Made by a program: the position numbers and the translations under genes. Positions 17,643-27,081 of a stretch of 64,000 nt of DNA are shown here, one piece after another. The notes under the pieces are model-generated. The model worked only from the letters and a program-made list of their open reading frames with translations. It did no database searches and was not told the DNA's origin. This DNA comes from Mesorhizobium sp. YC-39 (lineage in GTDB: Bacteria > Pseudomonadota > Alphaproteobacteria > Rhizobiales > Rhizobiaceae). Location: assembly GCF_025753795.1 (NCBI RefSeq), contig NZ_JAOWPS010000001.1, positions 62,001 through 126,000 on the forward strand, in the 5' to 3' direction. Numbering within the stretch: position 1 is the first letter of the stretch; each line of letters opens with the position of its first letter.

Positions 17643-18920
17643 CTATCGCTTGGTGGCGCGCACCAGCCTCGGTTTCGCCGCAACGCGGGTCTGGCGGCCA
17701 TAGCTGGTGATGAAGTCGACGATGCGCGGCACGATTTCGGAGCGGAAGCGCGAGCCGTTGAAGACGCCGTAGTGGCCGACCGCCGGCTGCATGTAGTGGG
17801 CATGCCTGTCGGCGGGGATGTTGACGCACAGATCGTGCGCCGCCTTCGTCTGGCCGAGACCGGAAATATCGTCGTTCTCGCCCTCGACCGTGAACAGGGC
17901 GACATTGCGGATATCAGACGGATCGATTGCCACGCCGCGATGTGTCATCTCGCCCTTGGGCAGGGCATGGCGGACGAACACGGTGTCGACGGTCTGCAGG
18001 TAGAACTCCGCCGTCAGGTCCATCACCGCCAGATATTCGTCATAGAAATCGCGGTGCTTCTCGGCATTGTCGCCATCATGCTTCACCAGATGCATGAAGA
18101 AGTCCTTGTGGGCGATGATGTGGCGGTCGAGATTCATGCTCATGAAGCCCGAGAGCTGGAGGAAGCCGGGATAGACCTCGCGGCCGAAGCCCGGCACCGG
18201 CCAGGGCGCCTGCAGGATGACATTGTCGCGGAACCAGTCGATGCCCTTTTCCTCGGCCAGAAGGTTGACCGCGGTCGGATTGCGGCGCGTGTCGATCGGC
18301 CCGCCCATCAGCGTCATCGTCGAGGGAACGAACGGGTCGCCCCGCGTTTCCATCAGCGCCACCGCCGCCAGCACCGGCACCGAAGGCTGGCACACCGCCA
18401 TGACATGGGTGTCGGGGCCTAGCGCATGCAGCATGTCGACGATGTAATCGATATAGTCGTCGAGGTCGAAGCTGCCCTCGCTGAGCGGCACCATGCGGGC
18501 GTCGACCCAGTCGGTGATGTGCACATCGGCGTGAGGCAGCATCGCCTCGACCGTGCCGCGCAAAAGCGTTGCGTAGTGGCCGGACATCGGCGCCACGATC
18601 AGCAGCTTCGGGTCAGGCCGGCGCCCGGCGGGAACGGCCCGCTCGAAACGGACCAGATTGCAGAAAGGCCGCGACCAGACGGTTTTTTCGGTCACGTCGA
18701 CATTCTTCCAGTCGACGACCGTCTTCGCCAGGCCGAACTGCGGCTTGCCGTAGCGGCGCGTGGTGCGTTCGAACAATTCGGCCGCCGCGGCGACCGAACG
18801 GCCCCAATGCGTGTGTGAAAACGGATTGAGCGGGTTGGTGTAGAGCAGGCGCACCGCATCGGCATAAAGGCGCGCCGGCTGCACGGCTGCGTGGTTCAGT
18901 TCGTAGAGCTGGTAGAACAT
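17643..18920 (-). CDS. phaZ: Intracellular polyhydroxyalkanoate depolymerase
   Basis: Breaks down stored PHB granules to hydroxybutyrate. It has 425 residues, the typical size of the intracellular PhaZ family. The start MFYQLYELNHAAVQPAR (ATG 18920) is the family hallmark. An alpha/beta hydrolase fold carries the nucleophilic Cys177 in MAVCQPSVPVL where other hydrolases have serine. Asp and His are likely in VEGENDDISG and PAVGHYGVFNG. It is monocistronic, with no other pha genes near. Confidence 0.93.
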   Translation of the reverse strand: MFYQLYELNHAAVQPARLYADAVRLLYTNPLNPFSHTHWGRSVAAAAELFERTTRRYGKPQFGLAKTVVDWKNVDVTEKTVWSRPFCNLVRFERAVPAGRRPDPKLLIVAPMSGHYATLLRGTVEAMLPHADVHITDWVDARMVPLSEGSFDLDDYIDYIVDMLHALGPDTHVMAVCQPSVPVLAAVALMETRGDPFVPSTMTLMGGPIDTRRNPTAVNLLAEEKGIDWFRDNVILQAPWPVPGFGREVYPGFLQLSGFMSMNLDRHIIAHKDFFMHLVKHDGDNAEKHRDFYDEYLAVMDLTAEFYLQTVDTVFVRHALPKGEMTHRGVAIDPSDIRNVALFTVEGENDDISGLGQTKAAHDLCVNIPADRHAHYMQPAVGHYGVFNGSRFRSEIVPRIVDFITSYGRQTRVAAKPRLVRATKR

Positions 18921-19135
18921 CGGAACCCCGCGGCTGCTGCACCAAGAGGACGACGGGCAGCGCCGAACCCTAAAATGTCTGCCGGGGAGGTTAGCAACAA
19001 ATTGCTGCAATGCAATACGTCATGTCGCGTGACTTATGCTTATCCTTTCGTCCAACACGTTGTGAATCCGCCTTGAACGGTGAGAGCCGGCTCAGTGTGC
19101 GGCTGCGAAGGCGCCGGATGGTATCCGGCGGGCTC

Positions 19136-19495
19136 TCAGATGCGTGCCATGCATACCGACGTATGGCCCGAGCTGATGAAGCCGAGCCGGCTGGCGGCGC
19201 CCTTCGACAGGTCGAGCATGCGCCCCTTGATGAATGGGCCGCGATCGTTGATGCGCACAACGACGCTGCGGCCGTTGTTGCGGTTGGTCACCTTCAGCCT
19301 GGTGCCGAAGGGCAGGCTGCGGTGCGCCGCGGTCAGCGCCGAAGGATTCATACGCTCGCCGGAAGCGGTCTTTGAATGCAGCGCGTACCAGGAAGCACGG
19401 CCGCACTGGGCAGCGGCGGGGGAGGCGGATGCGCCGACCATCAGGCCAGCCGCCACCGTTACCGCGACAAGCGCGGTCTTGTTGTTCTTCTTCAT
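19136..19495 (-). CDS. rlpA: RlpA-like septal ring lytic transglycosylase
   Basis: A 119-residue exported protein: signal peptide [20 protein letters not shown]...AQ, then one double-psi beta-barrel domain ([54 protein letters not shown]). RlpA proteins act on glycan strands lacking stem peptides. It lacks the SPOR domain of longer RlpA proteins and has no lipobox, so septal targeting is doubtful. ATG 19495 begins the signal peptide. It is monocistronic. Confidence 0.85.
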   Translation of the reverse strand: MKKNNKTALVAVTVAAGLMVGASASPAAAQCGRASWYALHSKTASGERMNPSALTAAHRSLPFGTRLKVTNRNNGRSVVVRINDRGPFIKGRMLDLSKGAASRLGFISSGHTSVCMARI

Positions 19496-19806
19496 TTGGA
19501 AAGGCTCCGTTGACAGAACCGCGCCGTTAGGTGGCGAATAAGGCAGGAAATGCGGCAAGCATCCGGCAGTTCCGTGGCAAGAGCACACGTTTGGAGTCGC
19601 TACGAAACAGTCTGTCAGAGATTTCCAATGCTCTGCCTTGAGTCTTGGCTGATATCCGTGTGGATATCCTGGCTTTCTTCGGCAAGATCGCACGTTAGTA
19701 AAGCAATGTAGAAGAGTGCGATTGGATCGCTTTCCTTTCGTATATCATCGCGGTCATGGCGGACGCGATCGACTAAGCCACGATCGACTTGGACAGGAGA
19801 TTTCCA
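19496..19806. other. Intergenic stretch, divergent promoter region
   Basis: 311 bp between the rlpA-like gene (leftward) and a small membrane protein (rightward). I see no gene, no repeat arm and no convincing operator, only moderately AT-rich sequence around 19615-19700 suited to promoters. Confidence 0.4.
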
Positions 19807-19995
19807 ATGACGAGATTGATCAAGAACCTGCTGGCGCTGGTCGTGCTCGCCGTCGGCGTGCTGTGGTCGCTGCAAGGCATCGGCCTTGTCCAGGGCAGCT
19901 TCATGACCGGCCAGTCGCAATGGCTCTATATCGGCATCGTCACCGCGCTGGTCGGCCTGGTGGGGTTGGTGTGGGCGAATCGTTCGCGTATCTGA
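19807..19995 (+). CDS. Small two-helix membrane protein
   Basis: A 62-residue hypothetical protein with two hydrophobic segments (LIKNLLALVVLAVGVLWSLQGIGLV and WLYIGIVTALVGLVGLVWA) joined by a short polar loop. ATG 19807 follows a GGAG-like sequence (GACAGGAGATTTCCA). Similar small proteins are widespread in rhizobia, but I know no function. It converges on ssuB, 40 bp away. Confidence 0.72.
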   Translation: MTRLIKNLLALVVLAVGVLWSLQGIGLVQGSFMTGQSQWLYIGIVTALVGLVGLVWANRSRI

Positions 19996-20035
19996 TCGGC
20001 CGCGTTGAACCGCGTCCGATTTTCTGGGTCATTTG

Positions 20036-20833
20036 CTAGCCGAAGAGATGATCCAGTATCTCGCCCTCCAGGCGGGCGAGTTCGGCCGAGCCGCGTCGGC
20101 GCGGCCGCGCCACCGGCACGTCGAGATCGAGCGCGATCCGGCCAGCGCTGATCACCACGACGCGGTCGGCCAGCGCGACGGCCTCGGCCACGTCATGCGT
20201 GACCAGAACCGCGGTGAATGTCTGGGCGAGCCAGATGCGTTCCAGAAGCTGCTGCATCTCGATCCGGGTCAGGGCGTCGAGCGCGCCCAGCGGCTCGTCG
20301 AGCGCCAGAATCGGCGGGTGGCCGATCAGCGCGCGGGCCAACGCCACGCGCTGCTTCTGGCCGCCGGACAGCACCGACGGCCACTCGTCGGCACGGTCGG
20401 CGAGGCCGACTTCGCCGAGAATGTCCAATGCGCGCCGCCGGGCTTCAGCGCCCGTGGCGATGCCGGTCAGTCCGACCTCGACATTCCGGACCACGCTGGC
20501 CCATGGCAACAGCCGCGGCTCCTGGAACATGAAGCGCGTGCGGCTGTGCCCTTCTTCTTCCGTCCCAAACGTCAGCGATCCGGCCGTCGGCCGGTCAAGC
20601 CCGGCGAGAAGCCGCAAAAGCGTGCTCTTGCCGCAGCCGCTCTTGCCGATGACGGCAAGAAATTGCCCGGCGGGAACCTCCAGATCGATGCCGTCGAGCA
20701 CGATCTTGTCGCCGAAGCGTTTTTCAACGCCCTTGAAGGCGAAGGCGCGCTTTCTCTCGACGGGTTCTGCCGGCCGGGACGGAGGCGGCGTGGCGACGAA
20801 GGAGCGGATGGCGGTGAGGCTGGCGGCTGGCAT
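20036..20833 (-). CDS. ssuB: Aliphatic sulfonate ABC transporter ATP-binding protein
   Basis: ATPase of the SsuABC alkanesulfonate importer. It has 265 residues. Walker A is [10 protein letters not shown], the signature LSGGQKQR and Walker [13 protein letters not shown], with the H-loop in [10 protein letters not shown]. It begins [14 protein letters not shown] at ATG 20833, 10 bp after ssuC, and has about 35 extra N-terminal residues before the ABC fold. It is the last gene of ssuADCB. Confidence 0.93.
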   Translation of the reverse strand: MPAASLTAIRSFVATPPPSRPAEPVERKRAFAFKGVEKRFGDKIVLDGIDLEVPAGQFLAVIGKSGCGKSTLLRLLAGLDRPTAGSLTFGTEEEGHSRTRFMFQEPRLLPWASVVRNVEVGLTGIATGAEARRRALDILGEVGLADRADEWPSVLSGGQKQRVALARALIGHPPILALDEPLGALDALTRIEMQQLLERIWLAQTFTAVLVTHDVAEAVALADRVVVISAGRIALDLDVPVARPRRRGSAELARLEGEILDHLFG

Positions 20834-20843
20834 CGGGACAACC

Positions 20844-21635
20844 TCAGGCGTTCTGGAAGGCGGGATGCCAGCCGAGCGACAGCCGCTCGAGCAGGCGGGC
20901 GAAGCTGTCGGCAAGCTTGCCGAGCAGCGCGTAGATCAGGATCGACAGAACGACGACGTCGATCAGCAGGAATTCGCGCGCCTGCATGGCCATGTAGCCG
21001 AGGCCCGAACTGGCCGAGATGGTTTCGGCGACGATCAGCGTCAGCCACATGATGCCCAAGGCGTAGCGCAGCCCGACGAAGATCGCCGGCAGCGCGCCTG
21101 GAAGAATGACCCGGAAGAACAGCGCCCGGCGATCCATTCCATAGACCCGGCCCATCTCGACCAGTTGCGGGTCGACACTTTGAATGCCGAGCAGCGTGTT
21201 GACATAGATCGGAAAGAACACGCCGAGCGCCACCAGGAACAGCTTGGCTTCCTCGTCGATGCCGAACCACAGGATGACCAGCGGTATCAGCGCCAGATGC
21301 GGAATGTTGCGGATCATCTGCAGCGTCGTGTCGGTCAGGCCGCGGCTGAGCCGCGACAGTCCGTTGGCAAGGCCGAGCGCGAAGCCGATCGAGCCGCCAA
21401 TGGCAAAGCCCGATAAGGCCCGTGCGGTGCTGACGCCGATATTGCGGATCAATTCGCCCGAAAGCAGCAGGCGCCAGAACGCCTCGGCGACGGCACTCGG
21501 GGCCGGCAGCACGTTGGCCGGCATGACGCCGGCGCGGCTGGCGAGCTCCCATCCGGCGATGACCAGCACCGGCAGCACCCAGCCGATGCCGTTCCTGCCG
21601 ATGCGCGCGACCAGGGTTGACGCCTGGAGGCTCAC
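20844..21635 (-). CDS. ssuC: Aliphatic sulfonate ABC transporter permease
   Basis: Inner-membrane permease of the sulfonate importer. It has 263 residues and about six membrane segments. The BPD_transp_1 EAA-type loop lies around [27 protein letters not shown] 21635 overlaps the ssuD stop (GTGA), so the two are coupled. The sequence [21 protein letters not shown] is characteristic of SsuC/TauC permeases. Confidence 0.93.
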   Translation of the reverse strand: MSLQASTLVARIGRNGIGWVLPVLVIAGWELASRAGVMPANVLPAPSAVAEAFWRLLLSGELIRNIGVSTARALSGFAIGGSIGFALGLANGLSRLSRGLTDTTLQMIRNIPHLALIPLVILWFGIDEEAKLFLVALGVFFPIYVNTLLGIQSVDPQLVEMGRVYGMDRRALFFRVILPGALPAIFVGLRYALGIMWLTLIVAETISASSGLGYMAMQAREFLLIDVVVLSILIYALLGKLADSFARLLERLSLGWHPAFQNA

Positions 21636-22801
21636 GACGAGGCCTGCAGGCGGTTGGCGCCATGGAAGCCGACCGAGAATTCGTTGGCGATGTCCTTGTG
21701 CGCCTGAAGCCGCCTGGTGCCGAGGCCAAGCCGCGGGAACAGAAGCTCGGCGACGCGGTAGGCCTCTTCGAGATGCGGATAGCCGGAGCCGATGATCGTG
21801 TCGATGCCGATCGCCTGGTATTCGCGGATGCGCTCGACAATCTGCTCCGGTGTGCCGACCAGCGCCGTGCCGGCGCCGCCGCGCACCAGCCCGACGCCGG
21901 CCCACAGGCTCGGCGAGACGACGAGCCTGTCGCGGCGGCCGCCATGCAGTTCGGCCATGCGCCGCTGGCCGACCGAGTCCATCTCCTTGAGGAAACGTGC
22001 CTGGGCATTCTCGATCTGGGTATCGGTGACATGGCTGATCAGCCTGTCGGCGGCGCGCCAGGCTTCTTCCTCCGTCTCGCGGACGATGAAGTGCAGCCTG
22101 ATGCCGAAGCGCAGCTTGCGGCCGCGCAAGGCCGCCTTGTTGCGTGCGGAATTGAGTTTCTCGGCGACCTGGGCCGGCGGCTCGCCCCAGGTCAGGTACA
22201 TGTCGACGAGATCGGCGGCGAGCTCTTGCCCGGCATCCGACGAGCCGCCGAAATAGAGCGGCGGCCGCTCCTGCAGCGGCAGAAGGTCGAGGCGGCCATT
22301 CTCGACGCGATAATGCTTACCCTCGAAATTGACACGTTCGCCAGACACCAGCGCGCGCCAGATGGTCAGGAACTCACGCGCCTGCGCATAGCGCTCGTCA
22401 TGCGCCAGGAACACGCCGTCGCCGGCAAGTTCGGTCGGATTGCCGCCGACCACGACATTGAGCAGCAGGCGGCCATTGCTCAGCCGGTCGAGCGCCGCGG
22501 TCTGGCGCGCGGCGAAGGTCGGCAGCGTCACGCCTGGCCTGAGCGCAACGAGGAATTTGAGCTTTTCGGTGAGCGTGGCGAGCCCTGTGGCGGTGATCCA
22601 GGAATCCTCGCAATTCTGGCCGGTCGGTAACAACACGCCGGGAAAGCCGAGCCGGTCGACGGCCTGCGCGATTTCCTTGAAGTAGCCGAACTCCGGCGGC
22701 CGCTGCTGCTCTTCGGAGCCGAGATAAGAGCCGTCGCCATGCGTCGGGATGAACCAGAAGAAATCGAGCGGCGCGGTTTGCTGGCTGGCCGGAGTACTCA
22801 T
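21632..22801 (-). CDS. ssuD: FMNH2-dependent alkanesulfonate monooxygenase
   Basis: Releases sulfite from alkanesulfonates using FMNH2 and O2. It has 389 residues, close to E. coli SsuD (381). The luciferase-like TIM barrel is complete: [17 protein letters not shown] at the start, [20 protein letters not shown], the [10 protein letters not shown] region and [21 protein letters not shown] 22801 is used; the frame extends 12 codons upstream but without SsuD similarity. No SsuE flavin reductase is in the cluster, so reduced FMN must come from elsewhere. Confidence 0.95.
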   Translation of the reverse strand: MSTPASQQTAPLDFFWFIPTHGDGSYLGSEEQQRPPEFGYFKEIAQAVDRLGFPGVLLPTGQNCEDSWITATGLATLTEKLKFLVALRPGVTLPTFAARQTAALDRLSNGRLLLNVVVGGNPTELAGDGVFLAHDERYAQAREFLTIWRALVSGERVNFEGKHYRVENGRLDLLPLQERPPLYFGGSSDAGQELAADLVDMYLTWGEPPAQVAEKLNSARNKAALRGRKLRFGIRLHFIVRETEEEAWRAADRLISHVTDTQIENAQARFLKEMDSVGQRRMAELHGGRRDRLVVSPSLWAGVGLVRGGAGTALVGTPEQIVERIREYQAIGIDTIIGSGYPHLEEAYRVAELLFPRLGLGTRRLQAHKDIANEFSVGFHGANRLQASS

Positions 22802-22877
22802 GGCGGGCTTCCTCAAATCATGTATCGGAAACGGCAATGGCGCCGGGCGTTCTCACCCGGCGCCACCTGGCAAAGGA

Positions 22878-23831
22878 TCAATTGCCCGGCGCGGTCCACA
22901 CGGCGTCGGAGATCCTGACCGCTTTCGGGATCAGCCCGAGCTTGTAGAAGCGGTCGGCCGTCGCCTGCTGGCCGGCAACAATCTCGTCGGTGATCGGGTA
23001 GATGCCGAATTTTGAGCGGTTGGCGGCGATCGTCTGCGCATCGAGCGGCACGCCGGTCACCTCATGCAGCGCCTCGGCCACCTTGTCGCGGTTCTGGTCC
23101 GCCCATTTCGCCGCTTCGTCCAGCGCCGATATCGACGTGGTGAGGACTTCCGGGTGCGCCTTGGCGAAATCCTTGTTGGCGAGGAAATAGGTGCTCACCT
23201 TCAGCACGTCGCTGGAGCGGGCCAGCACGCGCGGCTGGTAGCGGGTTTCGGCGATGGCGAAGAACGGATCCCAGACGGTCCAGGCATCGATCTGGTCGCT
23301 GGCGAAGGCGGCCGCCGCATCGGCCGGGCTGAGATAGACCGGCGTGATCTGGTCGAAGGCGATGCCGGCCTTTTCCAGCGCGGCGACCAGCAGATTGTGT
23401 GCGCTGGTGCCCTTGCCGACGCCGACGCGTTTGCCCCGGAGGTCGGCAACCGACTGGATCGGCGACGCCGGCTTGACGAAGATCGCCTCGCCGTCGCCGT
23501 TGGAGGGCAGCGCCGCCGCATAAACGATGTTGGCGCCGGCCGACTGACCGAAGATCGGCGGTGCATCGCCGGTCCAGCCGACATCGATGGCGCCGACATT
23601 GAGCGCTTCCACCAGCGGCGGTCCGGCGGTGAACTCGACCCATTTGACGGTGACGCCCTTGTCGCCCAGCGCCTTCTCGATGACCTGCTGCTGCCTGGCG
23701 ATGACAGGCAGGCCGGTCTTCTGGTAGCCGATGTTGAACGCCTTGAGCTCCTGCGCGGCGGCGCCGAAGGATGTGGCGACGGTCGCTGCCAGCAGGCCGA
23801 TGCCGAAAACGCGTCTCGTCAATTTGAACAT
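22878..23831 (-). CDS. ssuA: Aliphatic sulfonate-binding periplasmic protein
   Basis: Substrate-binding protein of the SsuABC importer. It has 317 residues, signal peptide MFKLTRRVFGIGLLAATVATSFGAAAQ and a class II NMT1/SsuA fold (FNIGYQKTGLPVIARQQQ, EFTAGPPLVEALNVGAIDVGW, TGDAPPIFGQSAGANIVY). It is first in the leftward ssuADCB operon. An inverted motif shared with tauA lies 72-93 bp upstream of its start. Confidence 0.93.
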   Translation of the reverse strand: MFKLTRRVFGIGLLAATVATSFGAAAQELKAFNIGYQKTGLPVIARQQQVIEKALGDKGVTVKWVEFTAGPPLVEALNVGAIDVGWTGDAPPIFGQSAGANIVYAAALPSNGDGEAIFVKPASPIQSVADLRGKRVGVGKGTSAHNLLVAALEKAGIAFDQITPVYLSPADAAAAFASDQIDAWTVWDPFFAIAETRYQPRVLARSSDVLKVSTYFLANKDFAKAHPEVLTTSISALDEAAKWADQNRDKVAEALHEVTGVPLDAQTIAANRSKFGIYPITDEIVAGQQATADRFYKLGLIPKAVRISDAVWTAPGN

Positions 23832-23902
23832 GATCCCTCTCCTTGCGATGCGGATCGGCGCCGGGAAGGGTTCCCTGCCGTTGGATGAGGGATAAGGCTA
23901 GG

Positions 23903-23924
23903 TAGTTCTATAAATTTAGTAGAG
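23903..23924 (-). promoter_or_regulatory. Inverted motif upstream of ssuA, shared with tauA
   Basis: Plus-strand TAGTTCTAT-N7-GTAGAG, an inverted repeat of the half-site YTCTAY. The same 22 bp layout occurs at 27060-27081 upstream of tauA with 16 of 22 identical bases. It is a candidate operator for a common sulfur-starvation regulator. The regulator is unknown; the Rrf2 protein at 27650 is one candidate. Confidence 0.5.
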
Positions 23925-24031
23925 GAACAATCTTGCGAGTTAGGCAGGGAAATTGGATTTATTTTCTGCTGCTGGCGCGAAGGATCGCCGGCGCGGATTC
24001 CGCGGCGCTGCGTTCGTGCGCCGGCCATCAC

Positions 24032-24220
24032 TCACTGCGACCAATACTGCCAGGCCCAATAGAAACTTTCGTCGCGCGGCGGCAGGCGGTTGCGCTCCGC
24101 ATCCAACTGGACAGGCACTGGCGACCTGGCGTCGTCCTCAGGCGGCTTCCTGTCCTTTGCCTGGATCGGGTGTAGCCGGCTGCCGAGAAAGGCAAACAGC
24201 GTTGCGGTGGAATGGTCCAT
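24032..24220 (-). CDS. Small unknown protein in the tau operon
   Basis: A 62-residue hypothetical protein, MDHSTATLFAFLGSRLHPIQ onwards, ending in an aromatic tail ESFYWAWQYWSQ. ATG 24220 (or GTG 24223) is preceded at good distance by a strong AAGGAGAG and starts 18 bp after the tauC stop, so it looks translated as the last gene of tauABC. It has no transmembrane helix or recognisable domain. Short length and unknown family limit certainty. Confidence 0.6.
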   Translation of the reverse strand: MDHSTATLFAFLGSRLHPIQAKDRKPPEDDARSPVPVQLDAERNRLPPRDESFYWAWQYWSQ

Positions 24221-24238
24221 CACTGTCTCTCCTTTTGT

Positions 24239-25123
24239 TCATTCCCGTCCCGCCCAGGGAACCAGCACGCGCTCGATCCGGCGGATGATGAATTCGAGCG
24301 CGAAGGCGATGGCCGCGATCACCAATATCCCCATCACCACGACATCGGTGACCAGGAACTGGGCGGCCGACTGGATCATGAAGCCAAGCCCGCGTGCCGC
24401 CGCCACCAGCTCGGCCGCGACCAGCGTCGACCAGCCGGCGCCAAGCGCGATGCGCAAGCCGGTCAGGATCGAGGGTAGCGCGCTGGGCAGGATGACATGC
24501 CGGACAAGCTGCGCCCGCGTCGCGCCAAGCGAGCGCGCCGCATTGATGCGTTCCTGCGAGACGCCGCGAACGCCGGCTGCCGTCGACAGCGCCACCGGCG
24601 CCAGCATGGCGATGGCAATCACCAGGATCTTCGACGGCTCGCCGATGCCGAACCAGATGACGACCAGCGGCAGATAGGCAAGCGGCGGGATCGGCCGCAG
24701 GAACTCCAGCAGTGGATCGAAAATGCCGCGCCCGATCGTGCTGATGCCGATGGCCAGCCCGACTGGGACACCCACGATAATGGTTGCAACCAGCGCCGCA
24801 AACACGCGGCCCAGGCTGGCGGCGACATGCTGGGCGAGCGTCGCGTCGACAAAACCGTCGCGGGCGACCGTAATGAACTTGGTCCAGACGGCGGCGGGCG
24901 ACGGAAGAAAGACCGGCGACACCAGTTGCAGGCGGGCCGACAGCGCCCACGCCGCCAGCACGACCAGAATGGTGATAGCGCTGACAACGCGTGCCGAAAC
25001 CCGGCTGCGTTTCGGACGCGGCCGCGACCATGGCACCGACAGCGCATCGGGCTCGTCATTGACCTTGGGAAGCTTGGCGCCGGCCTTGGCAACTGGCCGT
25101 TCGGTGTAGGAGGTGACCGTCAC
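24239..25123 (-). CDS. tauC: Taurine ABC transporter permease
   Basis: Permease of the TauABC importer. It has 294 residues with about six membrane segments after a 40-residue polar N-terminus. The EAA-type loop is at INAARSLGATRAQLVRHVILPSALP, and the RPIPPLAYLPLVVIWFGIGE segment is typical of TauC. GTG 25123 overlaps the tauB stop (GTGA), giving translational coupling. No tauD dioxygenase accompanies the transporter. Confidence 0.92.
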   Translation of the reverse strand: MTVTSYTERPVAKAGAKLPKVNDEPDALSVPWSRPRPKRSRVSARVVSAITILVVLAAWALSARLQLVSPVFLPSPAAVWTKFITVARDGFVDATLAQHVAASLGRVFAALVATIIVGVPVGLAIGISTIGRGIFDPLLEFLRPIPPLAYLPLVVIWFGIGEPSKILVIAIAMLAPVALSTAAGVRGVSQERINAARSLGATRAQLVRHVILPSALPSILTGLRIALGAGWSTLVAAELVAAARGLGFMIQSAAQFLVTDVVVMGILVIAAIAFALEFIIRRIERVLVPWAGRE

Positions 25124-25893
25124 GCCGCCTCTCCCTCGAAGATAGCGTCGGTCAGTTCGCCGCGGGCCGCGGCAAAAGCGGGGTCGGCCTTGATGGTGCG
25201 AATGGCTTCGCCTGATGCATAGCGCCGGCTGAAGCCGGTCTCGAAGGTCCGCACCACCCGCCCAGGCCCGGGCGCCAGCACCACGATGCTGGTGGCGAGC
25301 ACCAGCGCTTCCTCGATGCCATGCGTGACCATCAGCACGCCGATGGGGCTTGCGGTCCACAGATCGAGCAGCGTCGTCTGCATGCGCTCGCGCGTCAGCG
25401 CGTCGAGCGCGCCCAGCGGCTCGTCGAGCAGCAGGAATTCGGGTTCGGCGGCCAAGGCGCGGGCCAGCCCGACCCGCTGGCGCATGCCGCCGGAAAGCTC
25501 CCAGATGCGCTTGTCACCGGCGCCGTCGAGCTTCACCAGCGCCAAAAGCTCGTCGGCGCGGCGTGCCCGTTCGCCGGGCGGGATGCCGCGCAGCCGAAGC
25601 GCAAAGGCGACATTTTCCCGCGCCGTCAGCCATGGAAACAGCGCGTCGTTCTGGAACACCACGGCGCGGTCCGAACCCGGCGCGGTGATCGGCTTGCCGC
25701 CGATCGCAGCAGTGCCGCGCGCCGGCTCGACCAAGCCGGCGGCGACATTGAGCAGCGAGGTCTTGCCGCAGCCGGAGCGGCCGACCAGCACGACGAAGTC
25801 ACCCTTGGCGACGTCGATCGAGACGCGCTCGACGGCCGGCGCCGGCTGGCCGTCGTAATGGACAGTGACTTTATCGAGGACGAGATGCGGCAT
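25120..25893 (-). CDS. tauB: Taurine ABC transporter ATP-binding protein
   Basis: ATPase of the taurine importer. It has 257 residues. Walker A is VGRSGCGKTS, followed by Q-loop VVFQNDALFPWLTARENVAF, signature LSGGMRQR, Walker [13 protein letters not shown] and H-loop VTHGIEEAL. QNDALFPW is diagnostic of TauB-type ATPases. It sits 104 bp after tauA and overlaps tauC by 4 bp. Confidence 0.93.
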   Translation of the reverse strand: MPHLVLDKVTVHYDGQPAPAVERVSIDVAKGDFVVLVGRSGCGKTSLLNVAAGLVEPARGTAAIGGKPITAPGSDRAVVFQNDALFPWLTARENVAFALRLRGIPPGERARRADELLALVKLDGAGDKRIWELSGGMRQRVGLARALAAEPEFLLLDEPLGALDALTRERMQTTLLDLWTASPIGVLMVTHGIEEALVLATSIVVLAPGPGRVVRTFETGFSRRYASGEAIRTIKADPAFAAARGELTDAIFEGEAA

Positions 25894-25997
25894 GTGGCCT
25901 CGCAGAACCTTCTGAGAAAATCCGCCTGCCCCGAAACGGCTCCTCGTAAGCAGTTCGGGGCAGGCAGCACGCGGCGTCAGGGAAGAAGAACCGCGCG

Positions 25998-27011
25998 TTA
26001 GTTCGAAGCCAGCGCCTCGCTGACATATTTCGACGACACATATTTCGAATAGTCGGGCAGCACGGCGTCGATCTTGCCTTGCTCCTTGAGGAAGGCGGAC
26101 GTCGCCTCGATCGCCTTGACCGTGCCGCCGCCGAGGAACTTGTCCGAGGCCTGCTCTCCGAGCGTCGGGAAGACATAGCCCTTGAGCAGTTGCGGTACTT
26201 CCTCCAGCTTGGCGCCGGTGATCTTGGCGATCTTCGCCGCTTGCGGCGACGACACCGACCAGGCGTCCGGCTTGGCCAGGAACTCGGCGTAGGCAGCCCC
26301 CGTCACCTTGACGAAGTCGCGCACCGCTTCCGGGTTCTTCTCGGCAAAGTCAGTCCGCACGATCCAGGCGTCGAAGGTCGGCGCGCCCCAGGCGGCGACT
26401 TGCGAGGAATCCAGCACAATCTTGCCGCTGGTCTTGATCTGGCCGAGTGCCGGATCCCAGACGTAAGCCGCGTCGATGTCGCCGCGCGCGAAGGCGGCCG
26501 CGATTTCCGGCGGCCTGAGATTGAGGATCTCGACCGACTTCGGATCGACGCCTTCATGCTTCAGCGCGGCGAGCAGGCTGTAATGCGTCGTCGAGACGAA
26601 CGGCACCGCCACCTTCTTGCCGGCAAGATCGGCGACATTTTCGATGCCGGCACCATTGCGGGCGACCAGCGCTTCGGATTCGCCGATCAGGCCGACGACA
26701 AAGATGGTCTGGATCGGCAGCTCGCGGCTGACCGCCGCCGCCAGCGGGCTCGATCCGACATAGCCGATATCGACCGAACCGGAAGCCACCGCCGCGATGA
26801 CATCGGCGCCGGAATCGAATTTGCGCCAGTCTATCGCCGCCTTGGTCGCGGCCTCATAGGCGCCGTCGGCCTGCGGCACCTTCGAGGGTTCGACCACCGT
26901 CTGGTAGCCGATGGTGATTTTGAGATCTTGCGCCTCTGCCGGGCCGAGGAAGGCGGCGCCCGCAAGGGCTGCCGACGACAGGAGAATGATTCGTCGCGAA
27001 ATGGTTGACAT
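25998..27011 (-). CDS. tauA: Taurine-binding periplasmic protein
   Basis: Substrate-binding protein for taurine uptake. It has 337 residues, signal peptide MSTISRRIILLSSAALAGAAFLGPAEA with twin arginine. The mature part closely follows TauA: IGYQTVVEPSKVPQADGAYE, WRKFDSGADVIAAVASGSVD, then VPFVSTTHYSLLAALKHEG and WDPALG. ATG 27011 is chosen for the signal peptide; the frame stays open 98 codons upstream but without coding character. Confidence 0.94.
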   Translation of the reverse strand: MSTISRRIILLSSAALAGAAFLGPAEAQDLKITIGYQTVVEPSKVPQADGAYEAATKAAIDWRKFDSGADVIAAVASGSVDIGYVGSSPLAAAVSRELPIQTIFVVGLIGESEALVARNGAGIENVADLAGKKVAVPFVSTTHYSLLAALKHEGVDPKSVEILNLRPPEIAAAFARGDIDAAYVWDPALGQIKTSGKIVLDSSQVAAWGAPTFDAWIVRTDFAEKNPEAVRDFVKVTGAAYAEFLAKPDAWSVSSPQAAKIAKITGAKLEEVPQLLKGYVFPTLGEQASDKFLGGGTVKAIEATSAFLKEQGKIDAVLPDYSKYVSSKYVSEALASN

Positions 27012-27059
27012 GAAAGGCTCCGTGAAAAGAGAAAAACCGGATTGCCCTTCATAGTCCGC

Positions 27060-27081
27060 TAATTCTATCGTTCTTGTAGAG
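27060..27081 (-). promoter_or_regulatory. Inverted motif upstream of tauA, shared with ssuA
   Basis: Plus-strand TAATTCTAT-N7-GTAGAG, 49-70 bp upstream of the tauA start. It has the same spacing and half-sites as 23903-23924. It is probably a binding site for a regulator of both sulfonate operons; this is inference from two copies. Confidence 0.5.
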
